DNA of 64,000 nucleotides, taken from Amycolatopsis pretoriensis (GTDB lineage: Bacteria > Actinomycetota > Actinomycetes > Mycobacteriales > Pseudonocardiaceae). The stretch lies in the NCBI RefSeq assembly GCF_900107925.1, contig NZ_FNUJ01000018.1:1-64000 (forward strand). The letters run 5' to 3'. The notes beneath the pieces are model-generated. The model saw nothing but the letters and a program-made list of their open reading frames with translations. It searched no databases and was not told where the DNA came from. This document shows positions 51,074 through 59,002 of the stretch, one piece after another. How positions within the stretch are numbered: the stretch's first letter is position 1; every line of letters begins with the position of its first letter. Position numbers and translations under genes: made by a program.

Positions 51074-52173
51074 AGAGACTGGATTAACTGGTTTCCAGGG
51101 TTGCGGTGACCGGGTTGGTCATCGCGTGCGCTTCGTATTCGGCGGGTGGGACGTGCCCGAGCTCGCCGTGCAGCCGCCGGTTGTTGTACCAGTCGATGTA
51201 CTCGACGGTCGCGATTTCCAGGTCGTCGAGGCCTTGCCAGGGTCCTTTGTTGCGGACGAGTTCAGTCTTGTAGAGCGAGTTGAATGCCTCGGCCATCGCA
51301 TTGTCGTCGGAATCTCCTTTACTGCCAACGGATGCGGCCGCGCCGGCGTCGGCGAGGCGCTGGGTGTAGCGGATGGCTCGGTATTGCACTCCTCGGTCGC
51401 TGTGGTGAACCAGCCCGGTCAGGTCGGCACCGGTGGCCTGGCGGCGCCAGAGCTCCATCTGCAGCGCGTCCAGGGCGAGGTCGGCGTAGAGGCTGGTGGC
51501 GACCTGCCATCGGACGATCAGGCGGGAGAACACGTCCAGGATGAATGCGGCGTAGACCCAGCCGCCGACGGTGCGGACGTAGGTCAGGTCCGCGACCCAC
51601 AACTGGTTCGGCCCGGCGGCGGTGAAGTCGCGTTCGACCAGGTCACCTGGCCGCCTGGTCGGCGGCCGGGCGGGTCGTGCGCGGGCCCTTGTCCCGGAGC
51701 AGGCCACGCAGCCCGGTCTCGCGCATGAGCCGCTCCACCGTGCACCGGGCCACATCCACGCCGTGGCGGTTCAGCTCGGCCCAGGCCTCCTGGCCCCGTA
51801 GACGCCGTGGTGTCCTCGTGCACGTGCTCGATCTTCTCCGCCAGCACCCGGTCGGATGCCGTGCGGGCGGACTCCGGGTGGGACTTGGCCGCGTAGTACG
51901 TCGACGGCGCGATCTCGGCAGGCGTCTGCTCGAGTGCCTCCAGGACCAGCTGAACACCGTGTTCCTCCCGCTAGGAGTCGACGAACTCGACCTTCACCGT
52001 GACGGACGATCCAGCTCCGCTGCGAAGAAGGACGCCGCTGACTTCAAGATTCTGGTTCGCCCGGCGCAGCTCACGCACCTCACGTTCCAGCTCCGCGACC
52101 CGCGGCCGCCTCGGTTGTGGTCGTGCCCGGCCGTGTTCCCTCGTCGGTCTCGGCCTGCTTCACCCACGTCCGC
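51054..52173 (-). mobile_element. IS3-family element, left copy, decayed
   Basis: The minus strand holds orfB with the DDE core in one frame (VADLTYVRTVGGWVYAAFIL, GLVHHSDRGVQYRAIRYTQR, DNAMAEAFNSLYKTELVRNK, EYIDWYNNRRLHGELGHVPP) ending at 51084, and upstream orfB parts in two other frames (AWAELNRHGVDVARCTVERL). A stop interrupts EFVDS near 51975. The orfA coiled region REVRELRRANQNLEV and the segment TWVKQAETDEG follow to about 52173, where similarity to the right copy stops; the orfA start and the right end are missing. The copy is inactive. It bounds the left side of the acyl-transfer cargo. Confidence 0.85.
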
Positions 52174-52351
52174 CGGTGGGGTCGGAGCTCCAAACTGGCG
52201 AATGCGCACCCGAGTGTCAACGTTGCCCACAAGACAAGTCAGCCACTGAATGCTGTATCTCGACATCGCGCGCACGTCGCCTTGGCCGACCGGAGGCGGC
52301 AATCGGGCAGGACGCATACCTGAGCCGGTTCCCAATGGGAAGTTGTGCGCC

Positions 52352-52380
52352 TTGCGGGTAACCCGCCACTCTGTGATAAT
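52352..52380 (+). promoter_or_regulatory. Candidate promoter of the cargo operon with an overlapping palindrome
   Basis: TTGCGG (52352-52357) and GATAAT (52375-52380) are 17 bp apart, a workable -35/-10 pair in a local AT-rich stretch. GCGGGT-A-ACCCGC (52354-52366) is a perfect 6+1+6 palindrome over the -35 region and could be a repressor site. The first gene starts 180 bp downstream. Confidence 0.4.
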
Positions 52381-52559
52381 ACTGAAACGTGCCGACAGTG
52401 CGACAGTGGCTCATGCCATTCTTGGGAAAGATGCGAATCCACTGGTGCGTCGCTGCTCACGTCCCGGATCGCAGTAAATCGACCTGAAACAACGACTGTT
52501 CAGTTATTTCTGCCCTGACCAAGTGGCAAAAGTTCCACTCCGAATCGAGGATGTCGCTC

Positions 52560-53003
52560 ATGACTTCGAGTACCTGGTCCACCTCTTTCAAGCTGGCCAC
52601 CGGGGCTGCGGCGGCGGTGCTGCTCGCCGGAAGTTCCGTCTTGATGGGTGCCAATCCGGCGTCTGCGGCCCAAAGTGACTGCAAGAACAACTTCCCGGTC
52701 CGAGGGAACAACAACTTCTGTGCCTGGGGGGACACCAACTACGGCGGCACCATCTACCCCGTGTTCGTGGACATGGAGGTCGGAAATCCCTGCATCAACA
52801 CGACGGGGATCTTCAACGACACGTTCTCCTCCATTTACAACGGCAGCAACCACCGCGTGCTGGTCTACCGGGACGCCGATTGCGAGGGTCAGTCGTTCAT
52901 GGTGCACGTGGGGGAGGCGATCCCTGACCTGTCGACCTTCAACGACGTGCTCATGCAGGGACCCTGGAACGATCAGATCTCGTCCGTGCGGCCGCTCTCG
53001 TAA
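52560..53003 (+). CDS. Secreted I36-type inhibitor-like protein, first gene of the transposon cargo
   Basis: The 147-residue product has a signal peptide ending in ANPASAA and a mature domain with the I36/beta-gamma-crystallin pattern: FCAWGDTNYGGTIYPVFVDM near 62, DTFSSIYNGSNHRVLVYRDA near 95, CEGQSFMVHVGEAIPDLSTF and a closing WNDQISSVRPLS. Four Cys (CKNN, FCAW, PCIN, DCEG) could form two disulfides. It differs in detail from the I36 gene at 15580. ATG 52560 has GAGG (52546-52549) at correct spacing; ATG 52551 is too close. Its stop is 22 bp ahead of the ligase start. Its link to the intracellular enzymes downstream is not obvious. Confidence 0.82.
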   Translation: MTSSTWSTSFKLATGAAAAVLLAGSSVLMGANPASAAQSDCKNNFPVRGNNNFCAWGDTNYGGTIYPVFVDMEVGNPCINTTGIFNDTFSSIYNGSNHRVLVYRDADCEGQSFMVHVGEAIPDLSTFNDVLMQGPWNDQISSVRPLS

Positions 53004-53025
53004 CGTCCCCAGAAAGGACTGGCAA

Positions 53026-54732
53026 GTGGTCGAAACCGAGGTGATGGTCGACTCAGCCCAATCTTCTGTGTCCTGGCGCGACGAGACGGCGTCGTCGAAT
53101 ACAATGGCCGACCTCGTCTCGGTGATGGCCGGTCGAACCGAGGGCAGCGTGGTGTTTCCCGAAATCGGCACGAGGATGTCTCACCGTGAGTTGGCGGGTC
53201 GTGCCTACGGCGTGGCCAAGGTGCTGACCGACGTTCGAGTGCCCGCCGGTGACCGGCGAGATCACGGCGGGCGGGTGGGCATCCTGGCCGACAACTCCCC
53301 GGAGTTTGTCCACGGGCTGTTGGGAGCATTCGCGGCTGGCCTGACTGCGGTGCCCCTCGCGCCGCCGGGCCTGAGCAGCGAACCAAGCGTCTTCCTCGAC
53401 CGCCTGGTGCGGGTATCGAGGAAGGCCGGAGTGCGTTCCGTTCTGGTGGGGCCGCCGTTCGACGGCGGCATCGAGGCTCTGCGCGGAGCCGGTCCTGAGC
53501 TGGATTTCTTTGCCCTCAGTGAATGCGGGAGCGCCGCCCCGCCCACCGTGCGCCCTCCGATCGAGTCCGGCGACCTGGCCGTGGTGCAGTTCAGCTCCGG
53601 CAGTACCTCGGAGCCTAAAGGGGTGATGATCGAACACGGTGCCCTGCTGGCGAGTATCCGCGGCACGGCGAGCCGAAGCGCCGTCCTCTCTACGGACGCG
53701 TCGCTGCTCTGGGTACCGTTCTTCCACGACTTCGGCTTGGTCACCCTGTTGACGCACCTGCTCACCCGCAGCGACCTCCACGTCGTCAAGCCGGCGACCT
53801 TCGTTCGCAAAACGGCCGAGACCGTGCGCTACCTCGCGCGGGAACGCATTTCGTCCTTCACGGGACCGAACTTTTCCTACGAACGGATCTTGAAGGCGGC
53901 CGCAGACGGCGAACTGCAAGGGATCGACCTGAGCTCCTGGCGAACCGCGGTCAACGCCGGTGAACCGGTCCAGGCGCGCACGGTCCGCCGGTTCCTCGGG
54001 CTGCTAGGGCCCTTGGGTGTCGGGCCGAGCGTAATGAACCCGGGCTACGGCATGGCCGAATTCTGCGTGGGGATCTCCTACCAGGCGGCTGGCCACGTCG
54101 CACGCATCGTCAATGTCACACGGGCGTCCCTCGATGACGGTCGGCAGATCGAGATGACGGAAGCAGGATCTGCTGGTTCAATGCCGGTCGTTTCGCAGGG
54201 ACCTGCGTTCCCGGATGTTCAGCTCCGTATTCGCAGCGCCGATGGAATTGTGCTGAACGACGGATATTTCGGGGAAATCGAAGCCCGGGGGCCGAACATG
54301 CTGCGGGGTTACCTGGACGACGCCGAGGCGACCCGGACCGCCTTCGACGACGGCTGGTTCCGCACCGGTGACACGGGCTTCCTACTGGATGACGAACTGT
54401 ATGTCATTGGCCGGAAGAAGGACATGATCATCTGTGCCGGCCGGAACTTCCACGCCCAAGACGTCGAGGCGGTCGTGGGCGGTGTCGAGGGGATCTACCA
54501 GCGCCACGTGGTCGCGGTGGCCGACCAGGAGAAGGAAAGCATGGTCGTGATCGCAGAGACTACGCTCGCGGATCGGGCCGGCCTGGCCGGCCGGATCCGC
54601 GCTCGGGTGGCGGGCGAACTAGGCCTGGCGGGGGTTGAGGTACGACTGGTTGAGCGGGGCTGGTTGCCGCGCACCACCAGTGGGAAATGGCAGCGTACCG
54701 AGGTGGGCCGTCGCCTCTTCGAAACCGGCTGA
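53026..54732 (+). CDS. Fatty-acyl-AMP ligase (FAAL)-like adenylating enzyme
   Basis: The 568-residue product is an ANL-superfamily ligase of the FAAL type. The phosphate loop FSSGSTSEPKGVMIEH is near 190-205, WVPFFHDFGLVTLLTHLL near 226 matches the FAAL HD-GL motif, GYGMAEFCVGISYQ near 342 replaces the YGxTE of CoA ligases, and WFRTGDTGFLLDDELYVIGR with KDMIICAGRNFHAQDVEAVV near 443-485 is the FAAL hinge region. Lys554 in RTTSGKWQRTE is catalytic. FAALs form acyl-AMP and pass the acyl group to a carrier protein, not to CoA. GTG 53026 follows AGAAAGG. The partner carrier is the ACP 180 bp downstream. Confidence 0.88.
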   Translation: MVETEVMVDSAQSSVSWRDETASSNTMADLVSVMAGRTEGSVVFPEIGTRMSHRELAGRAYGVAKVLTDVRVPAGDRRDHGGRVGILADNSPEFVHGLLGAFAAGLTAVPLAPPGLSSEPSVFLDRLVRVSRKAGVRSVLVGPPFDGGIEALRGAGPELDFFALSECGSAAPPTVRPPIESGDLAVVQFSSGSTSEPKGVMIEHGALLASIRGTASRSAVLSTDASLLWVPFFHDFGLVTLLTHLLTRSDLHVVKPATFVRKTAETVRYLARERISSFTGPNFSYERILKAAADGELQGIDLSSWRTAVNAGEPVQARTVRRFLGLLGPLGVGPSVMNPGYGMAEFCVGISYQAAGHVARIVNVTRASLDDGRQIEMTEAGSAGSMPVVSQGPAFPDVQLRIRSADGIVLNDGYFGEIEARGPNMLRGYLDDAEATRTAFDDGWFRTGDTGFLLDDELYVIGRKKDMIICAGRNFHAQDVEAVVGGVEGIYQRHVVAVADQEKESMVVIAETTLADRAGLAGRIRARVAGELGLAGVEVRLVERGWLPRTTSGKWQRTEVGRRLFETG

Positions 54733-54912
54733 TCCCGGCGCCGGCGCCCGCCTTGGGGGCGGATCGCGGGTGCAGGTGTTGTGCCTTCGTGCTGAAGCGA
54801 ACAGCGTGGTCAGTTCGCCGAGCGCAGTTCGTCGCAATAGGTCACTGGTTGACCCCGTTCGTTGTCCAGGCGCCGGGATCGGAAAGTACGGAACGGAAGA
54901 GAGGGCCGATCG

Positions 54913-55176
54913 ATGGCCACAGAAGAGGTGCTCGACGTCGTTGTGCGCTACCTTGCCGGCGCTCTTGAACTGCCAAAGGCGAACATCTCGCAAGATTCCC
55001 AGCTCAGCTACCTGGAGAACGCGGATTCGCTGAGGTTGATGGATGCTATCGCCGCCATCGAGAACGATCTCGACGTGCGGATCAACGGTGACGACCTGGT
55101 CTTCACGCGTACTGTGTCGGACCTGGCCGAGCTGGTCGAGGCGACCCTCGCCCGATCGGCGGGTCGGCGAAAATGA
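54913..55176 (+). CDS. Acyl carrier protein
   Basis: The 87-residue protein has the helical layout and length of an ACP. The phosphopantetheine-bearing Ser39 lies in LENADSLRLMDAIAAIENDL, where most carriers read DSLxxxE/D. The following DVRINGDDLVFTRTVSDLAE is the typical loop and third helix. ATG 54913 (MATEEVLDVV) was chosen as the family start. It overlaps the P450 gene by 4 bp (ATGA), so the carrier and the oxygenase are made together. No phosphopantetheinyl transferase gene is nearby, so a host enzyme must modify it. Confidence 0.9.
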   Translation: MATEEVLDVVVRYLAGALELPKANISQDSQLSYLENADSLRLMDAIAAIENDLDVRINGDDLVFTRTVSDLAELVEATLARSAGRRK

Positions 55177-56399
55177 CGTTCCGGCTGAATATGAGGACGA
55201 ACCAGGCGGAAAGCGACACCCTACTCGACGGGTTGCGGGAGGACTCCGGTGTCCAGGAAGCTTTGCTGAACACAGGCCTTCGCGTCTGGGTGGTCGCCCG
55301 CTATGCCGAGGCGAAGGCCGCCTTGCTGGATTCCCGTCTGGTCAAAGATCCGCGCAAGCTGCCCGGTGGGTCGCGTCCGTTCGGTGGACGCCGTCATCCC
55401 GAGGACGCCTTCGCCGTCCTCGGCCGTCACGCCCTGAACACCGACGGAGCCGAGCACCGCCGGTTGCGTGAATTGCTGGCCGAGTGCCTCTCGCCATCGA
55501 TGGTCGAGCAACGCCGTGCTCAGGTCGAAGAGATCATCTATCGCGGGGTGACGGGGCTCGGCCGTGCCACGCGTCCCGATCTGGTCACCGGCTTCGCCAA
55601 TCCGGTACTCGCCGCGGTACTGGGCGAGATAGTCGGGATAGAGCCGGAGTTGATGGCGGAGCTGGTCTCGACATCGCGGATCGTGATGAGCGACGCCGAC
55701 CCGCAGGCCCCGGAAATGCGGGACGCCTACGAAAGGTACCGTCAGCTCGTACTGAGGGCGGTCGCCGAACACGACGAGTTCCCAGCTGACGGCACGCTGC
55801 TCAAGCGTGCTTTCCGCGACTACCACCCGCGGAAGAAGCTGAGTCTCTCGGAGATCACGACGATGCTGGCCGTGGTGATCTTTGCTGGCACCAACACCTC
55901 CGCGACGCTGATCGCGTACGGCGCCGCTGTGCTGTCCACCCGCCCCGACCTCGTTGACCGGCTGCTCGAAAGCGAGCAGGGATCCGCTGCCGTCGTCGAA
56001 GAAGTGCTTCGCTACCACCCGTCGGCCCCCTTTGCTTCTTGGCGTTTCGCCACGGAAGACGTCGAATTGGGCGGTGTCGTGATCCCGCAAGGGGCGACGG
56101 TGCTCGTAGCCTTGGCCGCCGCGAACCGGGATCCCCGGGCGTTCGACAACGCGAATGAGGTCGATTTGACCAGGATCCGGTTGCCCCGGCACCTCAGCTT
56201 CGGGCATGGCCCCCATTTCTGCGTTGGCGCGCCCCTCGCCCGATCCGCCGCCGGGGTCGCACTGCAGGCCCTGTTCGTCCGCTATCCACAAATCATCATC
56301 GCAGGCCGGCTGGAAGACCTGCGCTGGAGCACGAACCTCGGAGACCGTCACTTGAGCTCATTGCCCGTTGTCCTCGAGCCGGAAGCGGGGTCTCAATGA
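55173..56399 (+). CDS. Cytochrome P450, probably acting on the carrier-bound acyl group
   Basis: The 408-residue soluble P450 has the K-helix EEVLRYHPSAPFASWRFATE, the heme-binding loop SFGHGPHFCVGAPLARS with Cys350 as thiolate ligand, and the I-helix VVIFAGTNTSATLIA. Bacterial P450s usually carry an acidic residue before the I-helix Thr (AGxET or AGxDT); here it is Asn241 (AGTNT). It needs ferredoxin and reductase from elsewhere. The gene overlaps the ACP gene and the KAS III-like gene by 4 bp each, which suggests the oxidation occurs on the acyl-ACP. No close P450 class can be assigned from sequence alone. Confidence 0.9.
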   Translation: MTFRLNMRTNQAESDTLLDGLREDSGVQEALLNTGLRVWVVARYAEAKAALLDSRLVKDPRKLPGGSRPFGGRRHPEDAFAVLGRHALNTDGAEHRRLRELLAECLSPSMVEQRRAQVEEIIYRGVTGLGRATRPDLVTGFANPVLAAVLGEIVGIEPELMAELVSTSRIVMSDADPQAPEMRDAYERYRQLVLRAVAEHDEFPADGTLLKRAFRDYHPRKKLSLSEITTMLAVVIFAGTNTSATLIAYGAAVLSTRPDLVDRLLESEQGSAAVVEEVLRYHPSAPFASWRFATEDVELGGVVIPQGATVLVALAAANRDPRAFDNANEVDLTRIRLPRHLSFGHGPHFCVGAPLARSAAGVALQALFVRYPQIIIAGRLEDLRWSTNLGDRHLSSLPVVLEPEAGSQ

Positions 56400-57400
56400 A
56401 GGTCGCCGGCAGGGTGCGGATCTCCGCCGCCAAGACGTGGCTGCCTCCTTGGCGCTGCTCGTCCGGCCAAGCAGCCGACGCAGGGATCGTCACCGAGGCT
56501 CAGCTCGCGGGAGCGTTATGCCGCGACGTTCCCGTCGCACGGGACATCCCAGCTTGGCAGATGGGCTTGGACGCGGTCCGGCTGTGCTTCGAGCAGGCGG
56601 CGGTCGACCCCGCCGCCATCGACCTGCTCTTCTACGCCGGTATGACACCGGTGGAGGAAGAGCCGTGGTCGCCGTCGTCGAGGATCGCCCGCCTCGCCGG
56701 CGCGACACGCGCGGTGGCTATCGGAATCGCCCAGATGTCCAACGGGAGCGCGGCCGCGCTCGGTCACGCCGTCGCGAACATGCTGGCCGACCCGGACGTG
56801 AGGCACGCGGCCTGCGTCAGCGCGGGTAACTTCTCGGAACTGCCGTACGACCGGTGGCGGACAGCGCCGACCACTGTGTTCGGCGACGGCGCGACCGCGG
56901 TGCTGCTCGGCGCGACCGGTGGACCCCTCGCGATCCGGTCCATCGGGACGGCCGGCAACCCGATGCTCGAGTCCACCTATCCCTCGAACCATCCCTACCG
57001 CCCGCTGAAAGAGGTGCCGACGGAGGAAAAGCTGGATGCCTTCGGATTCGCCGCCAACGCGCAAGCGTTCCGCGTCGCGGTGTCATCCGCGGTGGAAGTG
57101 GCTCTCGCCCACGCCGGTCTGACCTCGCAGGGTCGGCGAAGCCGGGTGAAGGTGGTGGCGGCGCCCCGCCTGTCGCCGTTGGTCGTTCGCCCCATTGTCG
57201 TCCACAGCCTGCCAGCCGACCTGCGGGAACGGTACGTCGAATTCGGGGCCGACACGGGGCATCTAGGTGCCGGCGATGCCGCCGCGAACATCGCGGCTAT
57301 AATCAATGGCGACTTTCTCGATGTCGGCGAATGCGCGCTCCTCATCAGCTCAGGGGCCGGAATAGCGATCAGTGCGATCGTCCTGACTCGGGCGGAGTGA
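56396..57400 (+). CDS. KAS III-like acyltransferase with Ser in place of the active-site Cys
   Basis: The 334-residue product has the thiolase-fold layout of ketoacyl-ACP synthase III: FYAGMTPVEEEPWSPSSRIA, then IAQMSNGSAAALGHAVANML near 112-131, where the usual GCNGG/ACSG nucleophile Cys is Ser115, then TTVFGDGATAVLLGATGG and the C-terminal GHLGAGDAAANIAAIINGD near 287. The region that normally carries the catalytic His reads KVVAAPRLSPLVVRP and has none. DpsC and related CerJ-like proteins also use a non-Cys residue and act as acyltransferases or starter-unit enzymes, so an acyl-ACP transferase role is more likely than condensation. Last gene of the cargo; terminator follows at 57646. Confidence 0.85.
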   Translation: MKVAGRVRISAAKTWLPPWRCSSGQAADAGIVTEAQLAGALCRDVPVARDIPAWQMGLDAVRLCFEQAAVDPAAIDLLFYAGMTPVEEEPWSPSSRIARLAGATRAVAIGIAQMSNGSAAALGHAVANMLADPDVRHAACVSAGNFSELPYDRWRTAPTTVFGDGATAVLLGATGGPLAIRSIGTAGNPMLESTYPSNHPYRPLKEVPTEEKLDAFGFAANAQAFRVAVSSAVEVALAHAGLTSQGRRSRVKVVAAPRLSPLVVRPIVVHSLPADLRERYVEFGADTGHLGAGDAAANIAAIINGDFLDVGECALLISSGAGIAISAIVLTRAE

Positions 57401-57645
57401 CCGGGAAGGAGCTTGACGTGGATTCCGCCGCGCGTAGGCGGTGAACTGGACCTGCGCGGCAGAGGGCGATTTAAGAGCCGGTCGATTGATTCACAATCAA
57501 TAGGTAGAGGCGTGTCCCCGTGTGGTGGGGGAAGTCTTGTAGCGTGCTACAACGCGATGGTCGAACAGCCGCTGAACCGAGTCGGGAAACGTGAACCACA
57601 GCGCCAGCCAAATTTTCCTACCCAGCGTAATTACGGAGTAATGAG

Positions 57646-57696
57646 GGACCGATGGGCGATCCCGCATCGGGGAGGACGGCCACCGCCCATCGGTCC
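57646..57696 (+). terminator. Terminator of the cargo operon
   Basis: GGACCGATGGGCG (57646-57658) and CGCCCATCGGTCC (57684-57696) are perfect 13-bp complements with a 25-base loop that has its own CG-rich pairing. It lies about 245 bp after the last gene. The sequence between 57401 and 57645 holds no recognisable gene. Confidence 0.75.
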
Positions 57697-57848
57697 TGCA
57701 GGACTTCGACATAGCTCCTGGAGTGTCTCGTTCACCTCGAGATTAAACCGAGCGTGATCGCGTCGTCCCGCTGTCGGCAGGGCCGATGTCCCTTCGTCAG
57801 TTTAACGTGCTCGAAAGGACCTCGGTGATGCTATTGCGTTCTACTGAT

Positions 57849-58236
57849 GACGGCGCGATCTCGGCAGGCGTCTGCTCGAGTGCCTCCAGGACCAGCTGAA
57901 CACCGTGTTCCTCCCGCTAGGAGTCGACGAACTCGACCTTCACCGTGACGGACGATCCAGCTCCGCGACCCGCGGCCGCCTCGGTTGTGGTCGTGCCCGG
58001 CCGTGTTCCCTCGTAGGTCTCGGCCTGCCTTCACCCACGTCCGCAACGCCTCCGGATGCACACCGAGCTGGTCGGCGATCCACTTGATCGCCCCACCGGC
58101 CGAGACCGGGTCCCGCCTAGCCTCAACCGCCAAACGCGTTGCCCGCTCCCGCAACTCATCCGGGTACTTCCGTGGTGCCGCCATGACTGTGAATCCTCCG
58201 GGTGTTCGACGTCTCCATCAAACCCGGGGCGGGACA
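57849..58236 (-). mobile_element. IS3-family element, right copy, decayed
   Basis: The minus strand starts with an intact-looking orfA N-terminus at 58184 (MAAPRKYPDELRERATRLAV, SAGGAIKWIADQLGVHPEAL, RTWVKAG), then becomes frameshifted. Bases 57849-57966 match 51902-52020 of the left copy almost perfectly, and 57967 onward matches 52097 onward, so 76 bp are missing relative to that copy. The deletion ends fall on the direct repeat CCAGCTCCGC. orfB beyond EIAPSS is absent, as is the element's left end. The copy has the same orientation as the left one. Confidence 0.85.
58217..58236 (-). repeat. Right terminal inverted repeat of the composite element
   Basis: Read inward on the minus strand it is TGTCCCGCCCCGGGTTTGAT, 18 of 20 positions equal to the left repeat at 51054-51073. 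It lies 32 bp ahead of the orfA start at 58184. Confidence 0.8.
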
Positions 58237-58239
58237 CTT
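58237..58239. repeat. Right 3-bp direct repeat CTT, candidate target-site duplication
   Basis: CTT directly follows the right terminal repeat and equals the three bases directly before the left one (51051-51053). A match of three bases has a one in 64 chance if random. Confidence 0.55.
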
Positions 58240-59002
58240 GTCGTGATTGTAAACGCCGTCGGCGAAGGGCCGACGTGGACAGCGTCGTGGCTTGACGACG
58301 CTGCGATTCGGTTGTATAGCGCCGAGTAGCAGGATGAGCTGGGTGACGTCCTTGCAATGACTACCGGTCTGTGTCAGTGTCCGGGCGAGTGGGGTGTCGG
58401 CGGCGTGGGTGATCAGATGGTGCCTCGAGCTGAGCTCACGCCGGTCGAACGGGTTATGCTTGGTGTGGCTTCCTCCCTCGCGGGCAGGTAGCAGTCAAGT
58501 CAACCAGCACTGCCAACAGGTCCAGCAGCACTGCGGCCTGTAGCTCGCGAGCAGGCGTTCGCGCGGTACGTCGAACAGCTGATCGAAGGAGAGTTGTCCC
58601 TACGACGCGAATTGGCAGAGAAAGGAACGTGCCAGGTGAGCCCGACCTGTTGGCGTGCCCGGTCGCCAACCTGGTTAACATCACGATCAAGTACAACCAG
58701 CACGGAGGCATGGATCGAGGTCGCCGTCGGCGCGAAGCCCGCACTGAGCGAAGGCGATCCCGACGAGCTGGTACTTCCGGAACCGATCGGCCAGCTGTTC
58801 CCAGCCGTTCCACGGCTGGGCGCCAACCGCACGAACCAGCGCGACGACGCCGGGTTGATCCTATATCCATAGTGGACTCGATCGTCAGGGTTCACCGCGG
58901 CCGGGCGTTCTCCCTCCCGGCGAGAGCGGCGGCCTGCGGGTCGCAGGTTGTTCTGCCGTGACCGTCCAGGACCACCCCGAACTCGCAGCGCCGAGCCCGC
59001 GC
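58240..59002. other. Stretch with one open frame of unknown origin
   Basis: No gene is recognised. A plus frame at about 58594-58872 ends EVAVGAKPALSEGDPDELVL PEPIGQLF, which looks protein-like, and another frame just upstream reads REQAFARYVEQLIEGELSLR. Together they may be a decayed gene of about 350 bp, but I cannot name a family. No repeat or hairpin was noticed. Confidence 0.3.

Noticed and set aside
57413..57757. A 114-codon plus-strand frame after the KAS III-like gene
   Set aside because: It spans the operon terminator hairpin and its translation is low-complexity and not protein-like, so I treat the stretch as non-coding.
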